From: Methanobacteriota archaeon
Lineage (GTDB): Archaea > Halobacteriota > Methanomicrobia > Methanomicrobiales > Methanomicrobiaceae
Length of the DNA stretch: 49,476 nucleotides
Direction: 5' to 3'
Assembly (NCBI GenBank): GCA_016841665.1
Contig: JAENYT010000012.1
Coordinates: 1-49,476, forward strand
Positions 25,848 through 34,736 of this stretch are shown piece after piece. The stretch's first letter is position 1, and the number at the start of each line of letters is the position of its first letter. Below the pieces are notes generated by a model, which saw only the letters and a list, made by a program, of their open reading frames with translations, made no database searches and was not told the DNA's origin. Made by a program: the position numbers and the translations under genes.

Positions 25848-26219
25848 ATGTCGGAGAAGAAACCGCAGGAAACCACGAAAGCCTTTGAGGAGGCCGCCGC
25901 AGAGCAGGGGCAGCGCTACTACGTGCTCCGTCTCTGCGTAACCGGCATCACCCCACGGTCGGTCATGGCGATCGACAATATCCGGAAGCTGTGCGAAGAC
26001 CACCTCAAGGGCTACTACGAGCTTGAGGTGGTCGACCTCTACCAGAAACCGGACGTGGCAGCAGAGGAGGAGATCATCGCCGCACCGACGCTGATCAAAA
26101 AGAGCCCAAGTCCCCAGCGCAAACTGGTCGGCGACCTCTCCGAAACCGAGCGCGTGCTCATCGGCCTCGGCATCCACCACAGAAAAACGCGGCGCAGGGA
26201 GGTGCATGATGAGGAATGA
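25848..26219 (+). CDS. kaiB: KaiB-family protein 2
   Basis: 123 residues. YVLRLCVTGITPRSVMAI and KPDVAAEEEIIAAPTLIKKSPSPQ and LVGDLSETERVLIGLG align with KaiB1 but are clearly diverged, so this is an old paralogue rather than a fresh copy. It has an N-terminal charged extension of about 25 residues and a basic C-terminus (HHRKTRRREVH). ATG at 25848 has GGGAG upstream; an in-frame TTG at 25824 is less likely. The end overlaps the start of the downstream kinase by 11 bases. Two KaiBs may bind different rings of KaiC, or one KaiC and the other the kinase; that is inference. Confidence 0.92.
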   Translation: MSEKKPQETTKAFEEAAAEQGQRYYVLRLCVTGITPRSVMAIDNIRKLCEDHLKGYYELEVVDLYQKPDVAAEEEIIAAPTLIKKSPSPQRKLVGDLSETERVLIGLGIHHRKTRRREVHDEE

Positions 26220-28173
26220 AGCCGTATCCGCTGATGATCTCGTCGCCGAGAACAGGGCGCTCCGGGCGCGGCTCGAGGAGGCCGAGGAGACCCTGCGGGC
26301 GATCCGGGGCGGGGAGGTGGACGCGCTGCTGGTGGCCACCAGCGAGGGAGACCGCATATTCACCCTGCAGGGTGCCGAACATCCCTACCGGGTGCTCGTG
26401 GAGACCATGAACGAGGGGGCGGTGACGGCAGCGATGGACGGCACAATCCTCTACTGCAACAGCCGGTTTGCGGCGATGGTGAAGGCCCCCCCCGAAACGA
26501 TTATCGGTTCCGCCCTGCCCCGGTATGTCGCCCCGGAAGACCGAAGGACCATCGAGGCGCTGATGGCCCACCCTGACCAGACCTCTCGAAGGGGCGAAGT
26601 GCGGCTCGCCTCCTGCGACGGGACGTCCATGCCCGCTCTCTTCTCCTTCAGCCCTGCGGCGGTCGAAGGGTTGCCCGGGATGTGCGTGATTGCAACCGAT
26701 CTCTCCGAGCAGAAACGGACTGAGGCGATCATGGCCTCGGAAAAACTGGCCCGCTCCATTCTCGAACAGGCCTCGGAGGCCATCATCGTCTGTGACCGGG
26801 AGGGGAGGGTTATCCGGGCAAGCCTGAGGGCGCACGAACTTGCCGGGTGCAATCCCCTGATGCAGCCGGTAGAAACCGTATTCCCATTCATCGCCGGAGA
26901 GGTCGGATATCCAACATTCCCCGCAGAAGGGGACGAGTGGGGGATCCTGAGAAGAGAAGTGCTTTTCAGACGCAATGACGGTCGAAATTTCGATCTCCTG
27001 TACAGTGCAGCCCCGATCGAGAGTGAGGCAGGCACCTACATCGGCAGCGTCAATACCCTTGTCGACGTCACCAGGATGAAGCGCGTCGAGCAGGAGCTGC
27101 GCAGCAGCGAGGAACGGCTCAATCTCACCATAAACGCAGCTCGATTGTACCTGTGGGAGTATTTTATCCCCAAGGACCGGGGAGTGCACAGCACCCTCCT
27201 GGAGGACTTGCTCGGGTACGGCAACCGCGAGGAGGAGACCACGATGGCCTCCTTCATCAACCTCATGCACCCTGATGATCGGGATCGGGTGATGAACCTG
27301 TTTTCCGATCACATGTCCGGGAAGAGTCCATTCATCGACACCAATTACCGCATACTGACCGCAGACGGGACATGGAGATGGATCAACACGCGGGGAAACG
27401 TGGTCGAGTGGGACGAGGCGGGGAATGCCGTGAGGATTCTGGGAATACACCAGGACATCAATGAAGTACAGCTCCAGCGCATTGCCCTCAAAAACGCGAG
27501 TAAAAAGCTCAACCTCCTTGCGAGCATCACCCGCCACGATATCCTCAACCAGGTCTCCGCCCAGAAGGCGTTTCTCGCCCTGCTGGAAGATCACATCCAG
27601 CAGGATGCGGAGGCGCAGGGCATGTACCAGCACCTGCTCGCGACCTCCGACACGATAAGGCGCCAGATCACCTTTACCGGCGACTACCAGCACATGGGCG
27701 AACGGGATCCCGAGTGGCAGGATATCGAATACGTGCTGAAACGAGCGGCGGAAAATGTGTGTCTCGGGCGCACGATGCTGGCGGTGGACAGGGGAATGCC
27801 CGAAATTCTTGCCGATCCCATGCTGGAGAAGGTGTTTTTCAACCTGCTGGAAAATGCGGTGCGCCACGGTGGAGATATATCCAGAATAGCCGTCCACTGG
27901 AGTGCCAATGGGGGGCGCGGCATCCTTATCATCGAAGACGACGGCACCGGCATTCCCGAAAGCGAGAAAGAACTCATTTTCGAGCGAAATATCGGAAAAA
28001 ACACCGGTCTTGGGCTGTTCCTCACACGGGAAATCCTGGAGATCACCGGCATTTCCATCCGAGAGTGCGGTGAGGAGGGGAGAGGCGCCCGGTTCGAGAT
28101 CGAGGTTCCCGCAGAAACGTGGCGGGCGGCCCGGAGGAAGGAACCGGAACCCGCCGCTCACTCCTGCAATTAA
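26209..28173 (+). CDS. PAS sensor histidine kinase of the Kai operon
   Basis: 654 residues, soluble. An N-terminal coil (DLVAENRALRARLEEAEETL, then IRGGEVDALLV) of the sort seen in many methanogen PAS kinases leads to PAS domains at about 60-180, 185-300 and 305-425. The kinase core follows: H443 in SITRHDILNQ, N-box NLLENAVRHG, IEDDGTGIP and GLGLFLTREI. The gene overlaps kaiB2 by 11 bases with GGAGG upstream; ATG 26206 or 26209 could be used. It is the likely output or input partner of KaiC, comparable in position to SasA but without a KaiB-like sensor domain. Its core is nearly the same DNA as in the kinase at 19736. Confidence 0.93.
   Translation: MRNEAVSADDLVAENRALRARLEEAEETLRAIRGGEVDALLVATSEGDRIFTLQGAEHPYRVLVETMNEGAVTAAMDGTILYCNSRFAAMVKAPPETIIGSALPRYVAPEDRRTIEALMAHPDQTSRRGEVRLASCDGTSMPALFSFSPAAVEGLPGMCVIATDLSEQKRTEAIMASEKLARSILEQASEAIIVCDREGRVIRASLRAHELAGCNPLMQPVETVFPFIAGEVGYPTFPAEGDEWGILRREVLFRRNDGRNFDLLYSAAPIESEAGTYIGSVNTLVDVTRMKRVEQELRSSEERLNLTINAARLYLWEYFIPKDRGVHSTLLEDLLGYGNREEETTMASFINLMHPDDRDRVMNLFSDHMSGKSPFIDTNYRILTADGTWRWINTRGNVVEWDEAGNAVRILGIHQDINEVQLQRIALKNASKKLNLLASITRHDILNQVSAQKAFLALLEDHIQQDAEAQGMYQHLLATSDTIRRQITFTGDYQHMGERDPEWQDIEYVLKRAAENVCLGRTMLAVDRGMPEILADPMLEKVFFNLLENAVRHGGDISRIAVHWSANGGRGILIIEDDGTGIPESEKELIFERNIGKNTGLGLFLTREILEITGISIRECGEEGRGARFEIEVPAETWRAARRKEPEPAAHSCN
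27497..28120 (+). repeat. Kinase-core duplication, copy B
   Basis: Partner of 22950-23575. The two share about nine bases in ten by eye over the H-box and dimerisation region, and again over the G-box, with more differences between about 27720 and 27900. Confidence 0.8.
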
Positions 28174-28186
28174 TATTTTGTGAATA

Positions 28187-28196
28187 ATATATAAAT
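28187..28196 (+). promoter_or_regulatory. TATA box for the small CxxC protein
   Basis: ATATATAAAT, about 60 bases above the ATG at 28252, in a short AT-rich gap after the Kai-operon kinase. It suggests the small gene has its own promoter. Confidence 0.5.
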
Positions 28197-28251
28197 CTGA
28201 TATCGCCCAATGCCTGTATGCACCTGCACCGCGGTGAGGTGGGAGTTTTTT

Positions 28252-28440
28252 ATGACCGAAGGTGAATGCGATATCTGTCATACGCGGGGCAAACGGCTCA
28301 TCGCCGTATTGAGCAAGGCCACCCTGCGACACGTCTGCAGCGAGTGCTTTTTCGAACGATTCATGGGCCCCGGTACCGAGGCGTTCGAGATCTTCGAGGA
28401 CGAACACGATACGCCGGTAATCCCGGGCCGTGCCGCATAG
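28252..28440 (+). CDS. Small zinc-finger-like CxxC protein
   Basis: 62 residues. C6-x2-C9 (GECDICH) and C29-x2-C32 (VCSECF) form a probable four-cysteine zinc site around a basic hairpin (TRGKRLIAVLSK). An acidic tail follows (EAFEIFEDEHD). ATG at 28252 has GGTGAGGTGGGAG upstream; an earlier ATG (28210) would add a tail with no motif. It might bind nucleic acid or a protein. Family not recognised. Confidence 0.75.
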   Translation: MTEGECDICHTRGKRLIAVLSKATLRHVCSECFFERFMGPGTEAFEIFEDEHDTPVIPGRAA

Positions 28441-28570
28441 CGGGAAGGCCACATTTACCATTCTTTTCGCCATTTCCCACGAGAGGGCCACGCTCACCGG
28501 GGCTGCATGCCGCCAGAGAGAGCGCCGATCACTACATATACCGGCAGCGGATATGCATCCCTGAGGGGAC

Positions 28571-29707
28571 ATGCCCGGGCCGAAGTACATCACCGACATC
28601 CGCAAGGTCACGCAGATCCCCGCAAAGGAGCGGGAGCGCCTCGCCGAAGTCGCCCGCAGGTTCGCCTTCCGCGCATGCGAGTACTACCTCTCCCTGATCG
28701 ACTGGGATGACCCGGCCGATCCCCTCCGCAGGATCGCTATCCCCGACACGGCGGAGCTGGAAGAGTGGGGCAGCCTCGATGCCTCGGAGGAGAGCGCCTA
28801 CACCGTGCTCCCGGGAATGGAGCACAAGTACGACCAGACGGCGCTGCTGCTGGTGAGCAACCTCTGTGCCGGGTACTGCCGCTACTGCTTCCGCAAACGG
28901 CTGTTCATGAAAAGCGGTGAAGAGGTGGTCAGGGACATCACCGGGGATGTAGCCTATATCGCCCAACACCCTGAGATCACCAACGTCCTTCTGTCGGGGG
29001 GCGATCCCCTCTTTCTCTCCACGCCCCGGCTTGATGCGCTGATCCGGCAGGTGCGGGAGATCGATCACGTGCGGATCGTGCGCATCGGTACCAAAATTCC
29101 GGCCTACAACCCCTACCGCATCCTCGACGATCCCGCACTGCTGGATCTGGTGCGCCGCTACAGCACCCCGGAAAAAAGGATCTACGTGGTGACCCAGTTC
29201 AACCATCCCCGGGAGCTGACCGGGGTGGCCGCAGAAGCGCTCGATCTCCTGCACCAGGCGGGGGCGGTGCTGGCCAACCAGACCCCGCTCCTGCGGGGGA
29301 TCAACGACGACCCGCAGGTACTGGCCGACCTCTTCCGGAAGCTCTCCTGGACGGGGAATGCGACCTACTACCTCTTCCAGTGCCGCCCCACCCTGGGCAA
29401 CAGGCATTTCGCGGTGCCCGTGGAGGAGGGCTACCGCATCTTCGAGCAGGCAAAACAGCACTGCTCCGGTCTTGCCAAGCGATCCACCTATGCTATGTCG
29501 CACACCACCGGCAAGATTGCCGTGGTGGGGCTGGACGAACACCACATCTACTTCAAGTACCACCAGGCGGCCAGGCGTGAGGATATCGGCAGGTTCATGG
29601 TCTTTCGGCGGAACCCGCAGGCGGTGTGGTTCGATGACTACACACAGCCGATCAGGACATACGGGATTGCACCCCATCGTGCTTCCCCGATGCAGCCTTA
29701 TCCCTGA
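28571..29707 (+). CDS. KamA-family radical SAM protein (lysine 2,3-aminomutase-like)
   Basis: 378 residues. C99, C103 and C106 (NLCAGYCRYCFRKRLF) bind the SAM-type [4Fe-4S] cluster; LLSGGDPLF is the family glycine motif. A lysine that may bind PLP lies in SHTTGKIAVVG, where true lysine 2,3-aminomutases have a Gly-rich K site. The enzyme class moves amino groups by a radical mechanism; in methanogens a related enzyme makes beta-lysine for the osmolyte N-acetyl-beta-lysine together with an acetyltransferase. No acetyltransferase is adjacent, so the substrate is uncertain. A TATA-like ACATATAC near 28533 and GAGGGG just before the ATG mark the start. Confidence 0.85.
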   Translation: MPGPKYITDIRKVTQIPAKERERLAEVARRFAFRACEYYLSLIDWDDPADPLRRIAIPDTAELEEWGSLDASEESAYTVLPGMEHKYDQTALLLVSNLCAGYCRYCFRKRLFMKSGEEVVRDITGDVAYIAQHPEITNVLLSGGDPLFLSTPRLDALIRQVREIDHVRIVRIGTKIPAYNPYRILDDPALLDLVRRYSTPEKRIYVVTQFNHPRELTGVAAEALDLLHQAGAVLANQTPLLRGINDDPQVLADLFRKLSWTGNATYYLFQCRPTLGNRHFAVPVEEGYRIFEQAKQHCSGLAKRSTYAMSHTTGKIAVVGLDEHHIYFKYHQAARREDIGRFMVFRRNPQAVWFDDYTQPIRTYGIAPHRASPMQPYP

Positions 29708-29857
29708 GACGAGGCCAGAATAGCCCCATACACCCGCATAATCCGGGAAAGATCAGCATACACCCCATATTCCTCTTTCTATTTATTTAGCACTATATGC
29801 AATCTTTTATGCTCACCGCACCAATTATGAATTCTCTGAACCATGCCAGGAGCCACC

Positions 29858-32395
29858 ATGATCCGAACTCTCCTCGTCGATGACGAGCCGCTTTTTCTGG
29901 AAGCCTCAAAACAGTTCCTCGAGAAGGAAGCAGACATCTTCTGCGAGACCTGTGAGTCCTCCGCGGCGGCACTGGAACTGCTCTCCACCCGGAATTTTGA
30001 TGCCATCGTCTCCGACTACGACATGCCGGAGATGGACGGCATCGCCCTGCTCAAACGGGTGCGCACCCTTGACCCCGACCTCCCCTTCATCATCCTCACC
30101 GGACGGGGCCGCGAGGAGGTGGTCATCGAGGCGCTCAACCACGGTGCCGACTTCTACCTGCAGAAGGGCGCGGAACCGAGAGCATTCTATGCCGAGCTGG
30201 CATCCAAGATCCGGCATGCGGTGGACCGGCGGCAGGCGAGGGCAGCACTGCGAAAGAGCGAGGAGAACTTCCAGCTCGCTCTCCAGCATTCGCCCACGGT
30301 ATTCTTCCACCAGGACCATGACCTGAGGTACACCTGGATCGTCAACCCACCCCCCGGGCTCTCACCGGGGAATGTGGTCGGGAAAACCGATGCAGACCTA
30401 TTTGTGCCCGATGAGGCAGCGGCACTCACCGCGATAAAACGGCGGGTGCTGGAGACCGGGAAGGGTACGCGGGAGGTCGTCCGGGCGACGATCGAGGGCG
30501 TGCCCAGTTACTACGATCTGACCGCAGAACCGCTCCGCGATGAACAGGGCGCAGTCATCGGGGTGCAGTGCGCCTCCCACGATATTACCGCCCAGAAACA
30601 GGTGGAAGAGGATTTAAAAGAGAGCAGGGAGCAGTACCTCCAGCTAATCCGCCACTCGCCCCACGGGATTATCATCCACAGCGAGGGGACGATCCTCTTC
30701 TGCAACCGGGTTGCGGCAGAGATTGTCGGTGCAGAGGACGAACAGGAGATCACCGGAAGACCGGTGCTCGACCTTGTTCATCCGGACTACCGGGATCTCG
30801 TAACCCGGCGGATCGCCCAGATCCATGACGGCCATCATCAGATTGCGCCGAATGTCGAGGAGCGGTTCATCCGCCTGGACGGGTCTGCCGTCGATGTCGA
30901 GGTCACGGCAGGATCGGTCACCTTTGCGGGGAAGCCTGCTGTCCAGGCGGTCTTCCACGATATCGCCGAACGCAAGAAGATGGAGACGGCACTTCGCGCG
31001 AGCGAGGAGAAGTATCGCCTGTTCTTCGAGGAAGATCTGACCGGCGATTTTGTGTCCACGCCGGATGGCACGATCCTCGACTGCAATCCGTCGTTCGCGA
31101 GGATTTTCGGCTTCCGGTCGGTGGAGGAGGCGCGCCAGACCAGCATTGCGGAGACTTTCCCCTCCCCCGGCGATCACCTCCAGTTCTTGCAGCTCCTCAA
31201 GGCGGAAGGAAAGCTCGAGAATTTCAGCAGTGTGCGAAGGCGAAAGGATGGTGCGTGCATCTCGGTGGTGCAGAATGCGGTGGGCCGCTTCGATGAGCAG
31301 GGCGAATTGCAAGAGATCTGGGGCTACCTGTACGACGACTCGGAGCGGAGCGAGGCGGAAGACGAGCTGAAGAGGAGCGAAGAGACGCTGCGGGCCTTCG
31401 TGGACGCCATCCCCGAATCGGCACTCCTGGTCGAACGGGACGGCACCATCCTTACGGCAAACGAGGTCATCGGCCAGCGGATGGGAATACCGGTCGGCGA
31501 GCTAATCGGAAAGCCGGTCGAGGAGGTCTTTCCGCCCGAGGTCGCAACCTCCCGAAAGGAGCAGTTCGAGGCGGTGGCCAGCACCGGGGAGCCGAGGATG
31601 TTCGAGGATGTGCGGGGAACACGAAATATTGCCAACTACTCCTACCCCATACACGATCGGCAGGGCCGGGTCGTGCGCCTGGCCGTCCTGGGCTACGATA
31701 TCACCCACCGAAAGGAGATCGAGCATTCCCTCCAGGAAGCAAACCGGAAGCTGACCCTTCTGGGCCGGATCACCAGGCACGACATCCTCAACCAGATTAC
31801 GGGGATGTACGGCGTGATCTCGCTGATCCAGGATGATATCCCGGACAACGCGAAGACGAAGAAATACTTCGCCTATTTGAGCGATGCGGCGAGGGCGATT
31901 CACCGGCATATCGATTTCACGGAGGATTTCTTCCACATGGGAGAGAAGCCCCCCGAGTGGCAGAATGTGCGGGCCGTCCTTGATCGAGCCTCCGATCACG
32001 CCCACCTGTGCGGGGTGCGGTTCACCATGGATCCGGGACCGGTGGAGGTGTTCGCCGATCCGATGCTGGAAAAAGCGTTTTTCAACCTCTTCGACAACAG
32101 TGTCGAGCACGGCGAGCGGGTTTCCGAGATATCGGTCTCGTTTTGCGAGAATGGGGGAGAGGGGACGCTGGTCATCGAGGATGACGGGATCGGGATCGAT
32201 GATGACGCCAAGGAAGCCATCTTTCACCAGTCGTTCGGCCGGAATTCAGGGTACGGCCTGTTCCTGGTGAAAGAGATCCTCGATCTCACCGCCATCTCCA
32301 TCAGGGAGACCGGCCGGAAGGGGCAGGGGGCCCGGTTCGAGATCCGCATCCCTCCCGGCAAGTGGCGGGCCGCGGACGCGCTCCCCTCCCCATAA
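29858..32395 (+). CDS. Hybrid sensor kinase: REC, four PAS, histidine kinase
   Basis: 845 residues, soluble. Receiver domain (1-120, D53 in IVSDYDMPEMDG), PAS domains at about 135-250, 260-380, 385-500 and 510-625, then a kinase core with H641 in RITRHDILNQ, N-box NLFDNSVEHG, and IEDDGIGI with GYGLFLVKEI. The receiver is very close to those at 19736 and 5405, and its second PAS is a clear relative of the second PAS at 19736 (SPHGIIIHSEG versus SPYGIIIHHEG). The kinase core has diverged more. ATG at 29858 has AGGAG 5 bases upstream; a TATA-like TATTTATTTAG is near 29780. Probably part of one local phosphorelay set. Confidence 0.92.
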   Translation: MIRTLLVDDEPLFLEASKQFLEKEADIFCETCESSAAALELLSTRNFDAIVSDYDMPEMDGIALLKRVRTLDPDLPFIILTGRGREEVVIEALNHGADFYLQKGAEPRAFYAELASKIRHAVDRRQARAALRKSEENFQLALQHSPTVFFHQDHDLRYTWIVNPPPGLSPGNVVGKTDADLFVPDEAAALTAIKRRVLETGKGTREVVRATIEGVPSYYDLTAEPLRDEQGAVIGVQCASHDITAQKQVEEDLKESREQYLQLIRHSPHGIIIHSEGTILFCNRVAAEIVGAEDEQEITGRPVLDLVHPDYRDLVTRRIAQIHDGHHQIAPNVEERFIRLDGSAVDVEVTAGSVTFAGKPAVQAVFHDIAERKKMETALRASEEKYRLFFEEDLTGDFVSTPDGTILDCNPSFARIFGFRSVEEARQTSIAETFPSPGDHLQFLQLLKAEGKLENFSSVRRRKDGACISVVQNAVGRFDEQGELQEIWGYLYDDSERSEAEDELKRSEETLRAFVDAIPESALLVERDGTILTANEVIGQRMGIPVGELIGKPVEEVFPPEVATSRKEQFEAVASTGEPRMFEDVRGTRNIANYSYPIHDRQGRVVRLAVLGYDITHRKEIEHSLQEANRKLTLLGRITRHDILNQITGMYGVISLIQDDIPDNAKTKKYFAYLSDAARAIHRHIDFTEDFFHMGEKPPEWQNVRAVLDRASDHAHLCGVRFTMDPGPVEVFADPMLEKAFFNLFDNSVEHGERVSEISVSFCENGGEGTLVIEDDGIGIDDDAKEAIFHQSFGRNSGYGLFLVKEILDLTAISIRETGRKGQGARFEIRIPPGKWRAADALPSP

Positions 32396-32457
32396 CGGCG
32401 CGACGATGCTCCCCGGCGATGATCGGGCCGTTACCGCCGTGCTCCCCGGATCGCGGT

Positions 32458-33411
32458 TCATAGGGCATGGGGATTGAGGATCTTCACCTCATGCTTTCCA
32501 GTTACGATTGAGGTCTCACTGGCGATGCGGATGCGGTCGCTCGCATCGACTCCCTCCAGGAGCAGGCGGGACAATCGGTCGTGAAGCACGCGCCGCTCCC
32601 GCACGGCGGCCACGTAGCGGATATCGAAAGTGACCCAGTTGTCGGTGAGGGTGAGGAAGATGCCCGGTTCGGTGATCTTCTTGGGGAGGTAGTACTTCTC
32701 CCCTATCGCCTCGATCTCCCGTTCCGCCTGTTCGGTCAGCTCCCCCACCTCCCGGCCGACGATCGAGAGAAACAGGGCGGCAGCCTCCTTCCAGTCGCTA
32801 TCGTAGGTGATGGGGAGGGAGATCTCGTCCCAGACGAAGTTGTGGTCCATGGTATAGTTGTGCACCGTGCGGGAGAGGGCGAATCCGTTGGGAATGACGG
32901 CGATCCGGCCGGTGGGCTGGTCGGCGGAGACCCACCCCTGGATCTCCAGAAGCGTGGTGCTCATGACACCGATGTCCATCACATCGCCGCACACGCCTTC
33001 CGCCTCGATGCGGTCCCCCACCCGGTAGAGCCCGGTGGCGGTGATGAGGATCCCGCCCACGAAATTCTTGAATACGTCCTGCAGGGCGATGGCCAGCCCG
33101 GCGGCGAGGAGCCCGTACGAGAGGAGGAGCACCTGGGGGTTCTCCACCCAGATGCGGATGATCACCAGGGCCAGGGCGAGGAAGGAGACGATGGATACGG
33201 CCTTCCTGAACGTATACCGCGTTCGTGCATCCTTGATGGCCCGGTTCGCCACCCGATCGGTCACCAGCCGAAAGACAAGATAGACGAAGGCGAGGGCGAG
33301 GGTGGTGAGAAAGAGCCGGGGGAGGTAGGGTGAGTCGTATACGGTCGAGGCGAACCCGAAGATCGCGGCAAGGGCGATCAGCAGGAGGAAGGAGATCATC
33401 TCCCTGAGCAT
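32458..33411 (-). CDS. MscS-family mechanosensitive channel (second paralogue)
   Basis: 317 residues. Hydrophobic helices at about 5-22, 32-50 and 68-88 precede the pore helix LLSYGLLAAGLAIALQDVFKNFVGG. Then comes the beta domain with YRVGDRIEAEGVCGDVMDIGVMSTTLLE and the RIAVIPNGFALSRTVHNYT segment. Longer than the copy at 612 and with an extended C-terminal domain, so it may gate at a different tension or bind a ligand. It converges on the hybrid kinase with a 62-base gap containing no other feature. Upstream, 33412-33515 holds nothing recognised. Confidence 0.92.
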   Translation of the reverse strand: MLREMISFLLLIALAAIFGFASTVYDSPYLPRLFLTTLALAFVYLVFRLVTDRVANRAIKDARTRYTFRKAVSIVSFLALALVIIRIWVENPQVLLLSYGLLAAGLAIALQDVFKNFVGGILITATGLYRVGDRIEAEGVCGDVMDIGVMSTTLLEIQGWVSADQPTGRIAVIPNGFALSRTVHNYTMDHNFVWDEISLPITYDSDWKEAAALFLSIVGREVGELTEQAEREIEAIGEKYYLPKKITEPGIFLTLTDNWVTFDIRYVAAVRERRVLHDRLSRLLLEGVDASDRIRIASETSIVTGKHEVKILNPHAL

Positions 33412-33515
33412 ATGCCTACATGCCGCTGCCCAATCATCTAGGTTTCCCCCGGGCGCAGGGGGGGTGGTGCGTGGGAAAAATCGGGAAGGGGAGAGAATTC
33501 AGGATCCTGTGCGTC

Positions 33516-34229
33516 TTAAAGCAGCCATCCGAAGAGGCCCTGGTCCTGCTGTTCTTCCTGGGCGAGGGTCTGGAGCCGGTTCTGCTCCTGTTCGATGTTC
33601 TGGAGCTGTTCCTGGAGCGTGGCCTTCGTTTCGTCGTCGCACTCACACTGCTGGAGCAGCTGGTTCATCTCCTGGATCCGGTTCCGGTTCTGCTCCACCT
33701 GCTGCAGGATCTCATCCGCTGATTCTTCGTCGCCTCCCAGGAAGAACCTGACCAGAGAACTGCGTGTGCGGATCTGCTCCTCCGCCTGCACCGTTACCTG
33801 CTGTGACGCGTTGATCTGCTGCGCATGCTGCGAGAGCAGGGGTCCGGCCTCCCCTGCAAGGGCTTCCGCAGCGGTGAGTGCATAGACCGCCAAACGGACC
33901 CTGTTCTGGTTCTGGACGGCAACCTGCTCCCCCTGCGGGAGCTGATCGGCCTGCTGTGCCATGGCCTGCCGGCGTTCCTGGACCATCAGCTGCAGTTCAC
34001 TGCTGTTCTGGGCCTGTTCCCTGATCTGCTGCTGCGTCTGGATGCCCACACCGCTGGACGCATTCAGCATCTCCTGCTGCTGCTCCTGCTCCATCTGCTG
34101 CCCTTCTCCCATGCCGTCCTGCCCGGTGCCGTCTCCACCCTGTGCCCCCTGTCCCGCACCCTGCATGGCGGCACAAGATGCCGGGACGAGGAGGATAAGG
34201 AGGATGAGTACTGTCGCAATCTGTTTCAT
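33516..34229 (-). CDS. Secreted Gln-rich coiled-coil lipoprotein
   Basis: 237 residues. Residues 1-19 form a signal peptide with a lipobox-like end (VPASC, C19), so the mature protein is probably lipid-anchored outside the membrane. The rest is very rich in Gln and Glu: a low-complexity start (GQGAQGGDGTGQDGMGEGQQ), then helical repeats (EQEQQQEMLN, TQQQIREQAQNSS) and a C-terminal coiled coil with C-E-C. Only its tail (FGWLL) is aromatic. The TATA box is at 34274-34281. A function cannot be told; such proteins occur as conserved hypotheticals in methanogens. The composition makes the long antisense frames here misleading. Confidence 0.8.
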   Translation of the reverse strand: MKQIATVLILLILLVPASCAAMQGAGQGAQGGDGTGQDGMGEGQQMEQEQQQEMLNASSGVGIQTQQQIREQAQNSSELQLMVQERRQAMAQQADQLPQGEQVAVQNQNRVRLAVYALTAAEALAGEAGPLLSQHAQQINASQQVTVQAEEQIRTRSSLVRFFLGGDEESADEILQQVEQNRNRIQEMNQLLQQCECDDETKATLQEQLQNIEQEQNRLQTLAQEEQQDQGLFGWLL

Positions 34230-34273
34230 GATTCCCGTCCTGTCGGTATATGGTTGAACATTGAGGGTAGGAT

Positions 34274-34281
34274 TTTATATA
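34274..34281 (-). promoter_or_regulatory. TATA box for the Gln-rich lipoprotein; adjoining gap
   Basis: TATATAAA-type box on the minus strand, about 45-50 bases above the ATG at 34229. From 34282 to 34554 there is no convincing gene: only a 51-codon frame from 34312 and a GC hairpin (CCCGGGG-CT-CCCCGGG, with one overlap) near 34440. Confidence 0.5.
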
Positions 34282-34554
34282 CTTTTCAAAAAATCGAAAC
34301 CAGTTCACCATATGATCGGCGTCCGGCAGCGGCGAGACGGAACCGTACGGGATCATCCCCCGAACCTGGCGGCGAACATCAATCCGGAAGACCAGGAGCG
34401 TATCGTCAAGGTCGTCGGGCGCCCCGTACTCCCTGAAGCCCGGGGCTCCCCGGGTTGCGGGTGAGGGGTCCCATCGCGGCTCCCATTGCAGTACCACCAC
34501 GATTAAATCCGCACACCATCCACTTATCACGTATCGAGAGCCGCAGGAGTCCAT

Positions 34555-34710
34555 ATGAGTCTGCACACGATGTTTTCGCGCCTGCACATACTGCTCGGCC
34601 GCCAGGAGAAGCCCGGCCCGGTTGCCGGGGATGTCTGCTCCCTCTTCGTCGACACCTATGGCGAGGATGTATCCCTTCCAGATCACCGGGAGATGATGCA
34701 GGCGACATCG
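34555..34710 (+). pseudogene. Possible 5' part of the DUF2115 gene in another frame
   Basis: An ATG at 34555 with AGGAG 5 bases upstream opens a frame (MSLHTMFSRLHILLG, then CSLFVDTYGEDV) with strong GC bias at third codon positions up to about 34705. After that the same bias moves to the frame of the DUF2115 gene. The frame itself runs on to a stop near 34824 with poor sequence. A frameshift, real or a sequence error, between about 34680 and 34710 explains this best. Confidence 0.5.
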
Positions 34711-34736
34711 CTCCCATTACCCGTGCCTGCGCCCGG

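Noticed and set aside
23809-28173. Calling the Kai operon a circadian clock
   Set aside because: There is no KaiA, and many KaiC/KaiB sets in bacteria and archaea have no shown rhythm.
26158-28611. An 817-codon open frame on the minus strand opposite the Kai-operon kinase
   Set aside because: GC-rich genes give long antisense frames; the kinase on the + strand has clear domains and the minus frame has none.
34312-34464. A 51-codon frame upstream of DUF2115
   Set aside because: No ribosome-binding site and low-quality sequence; noted only within the gap description.
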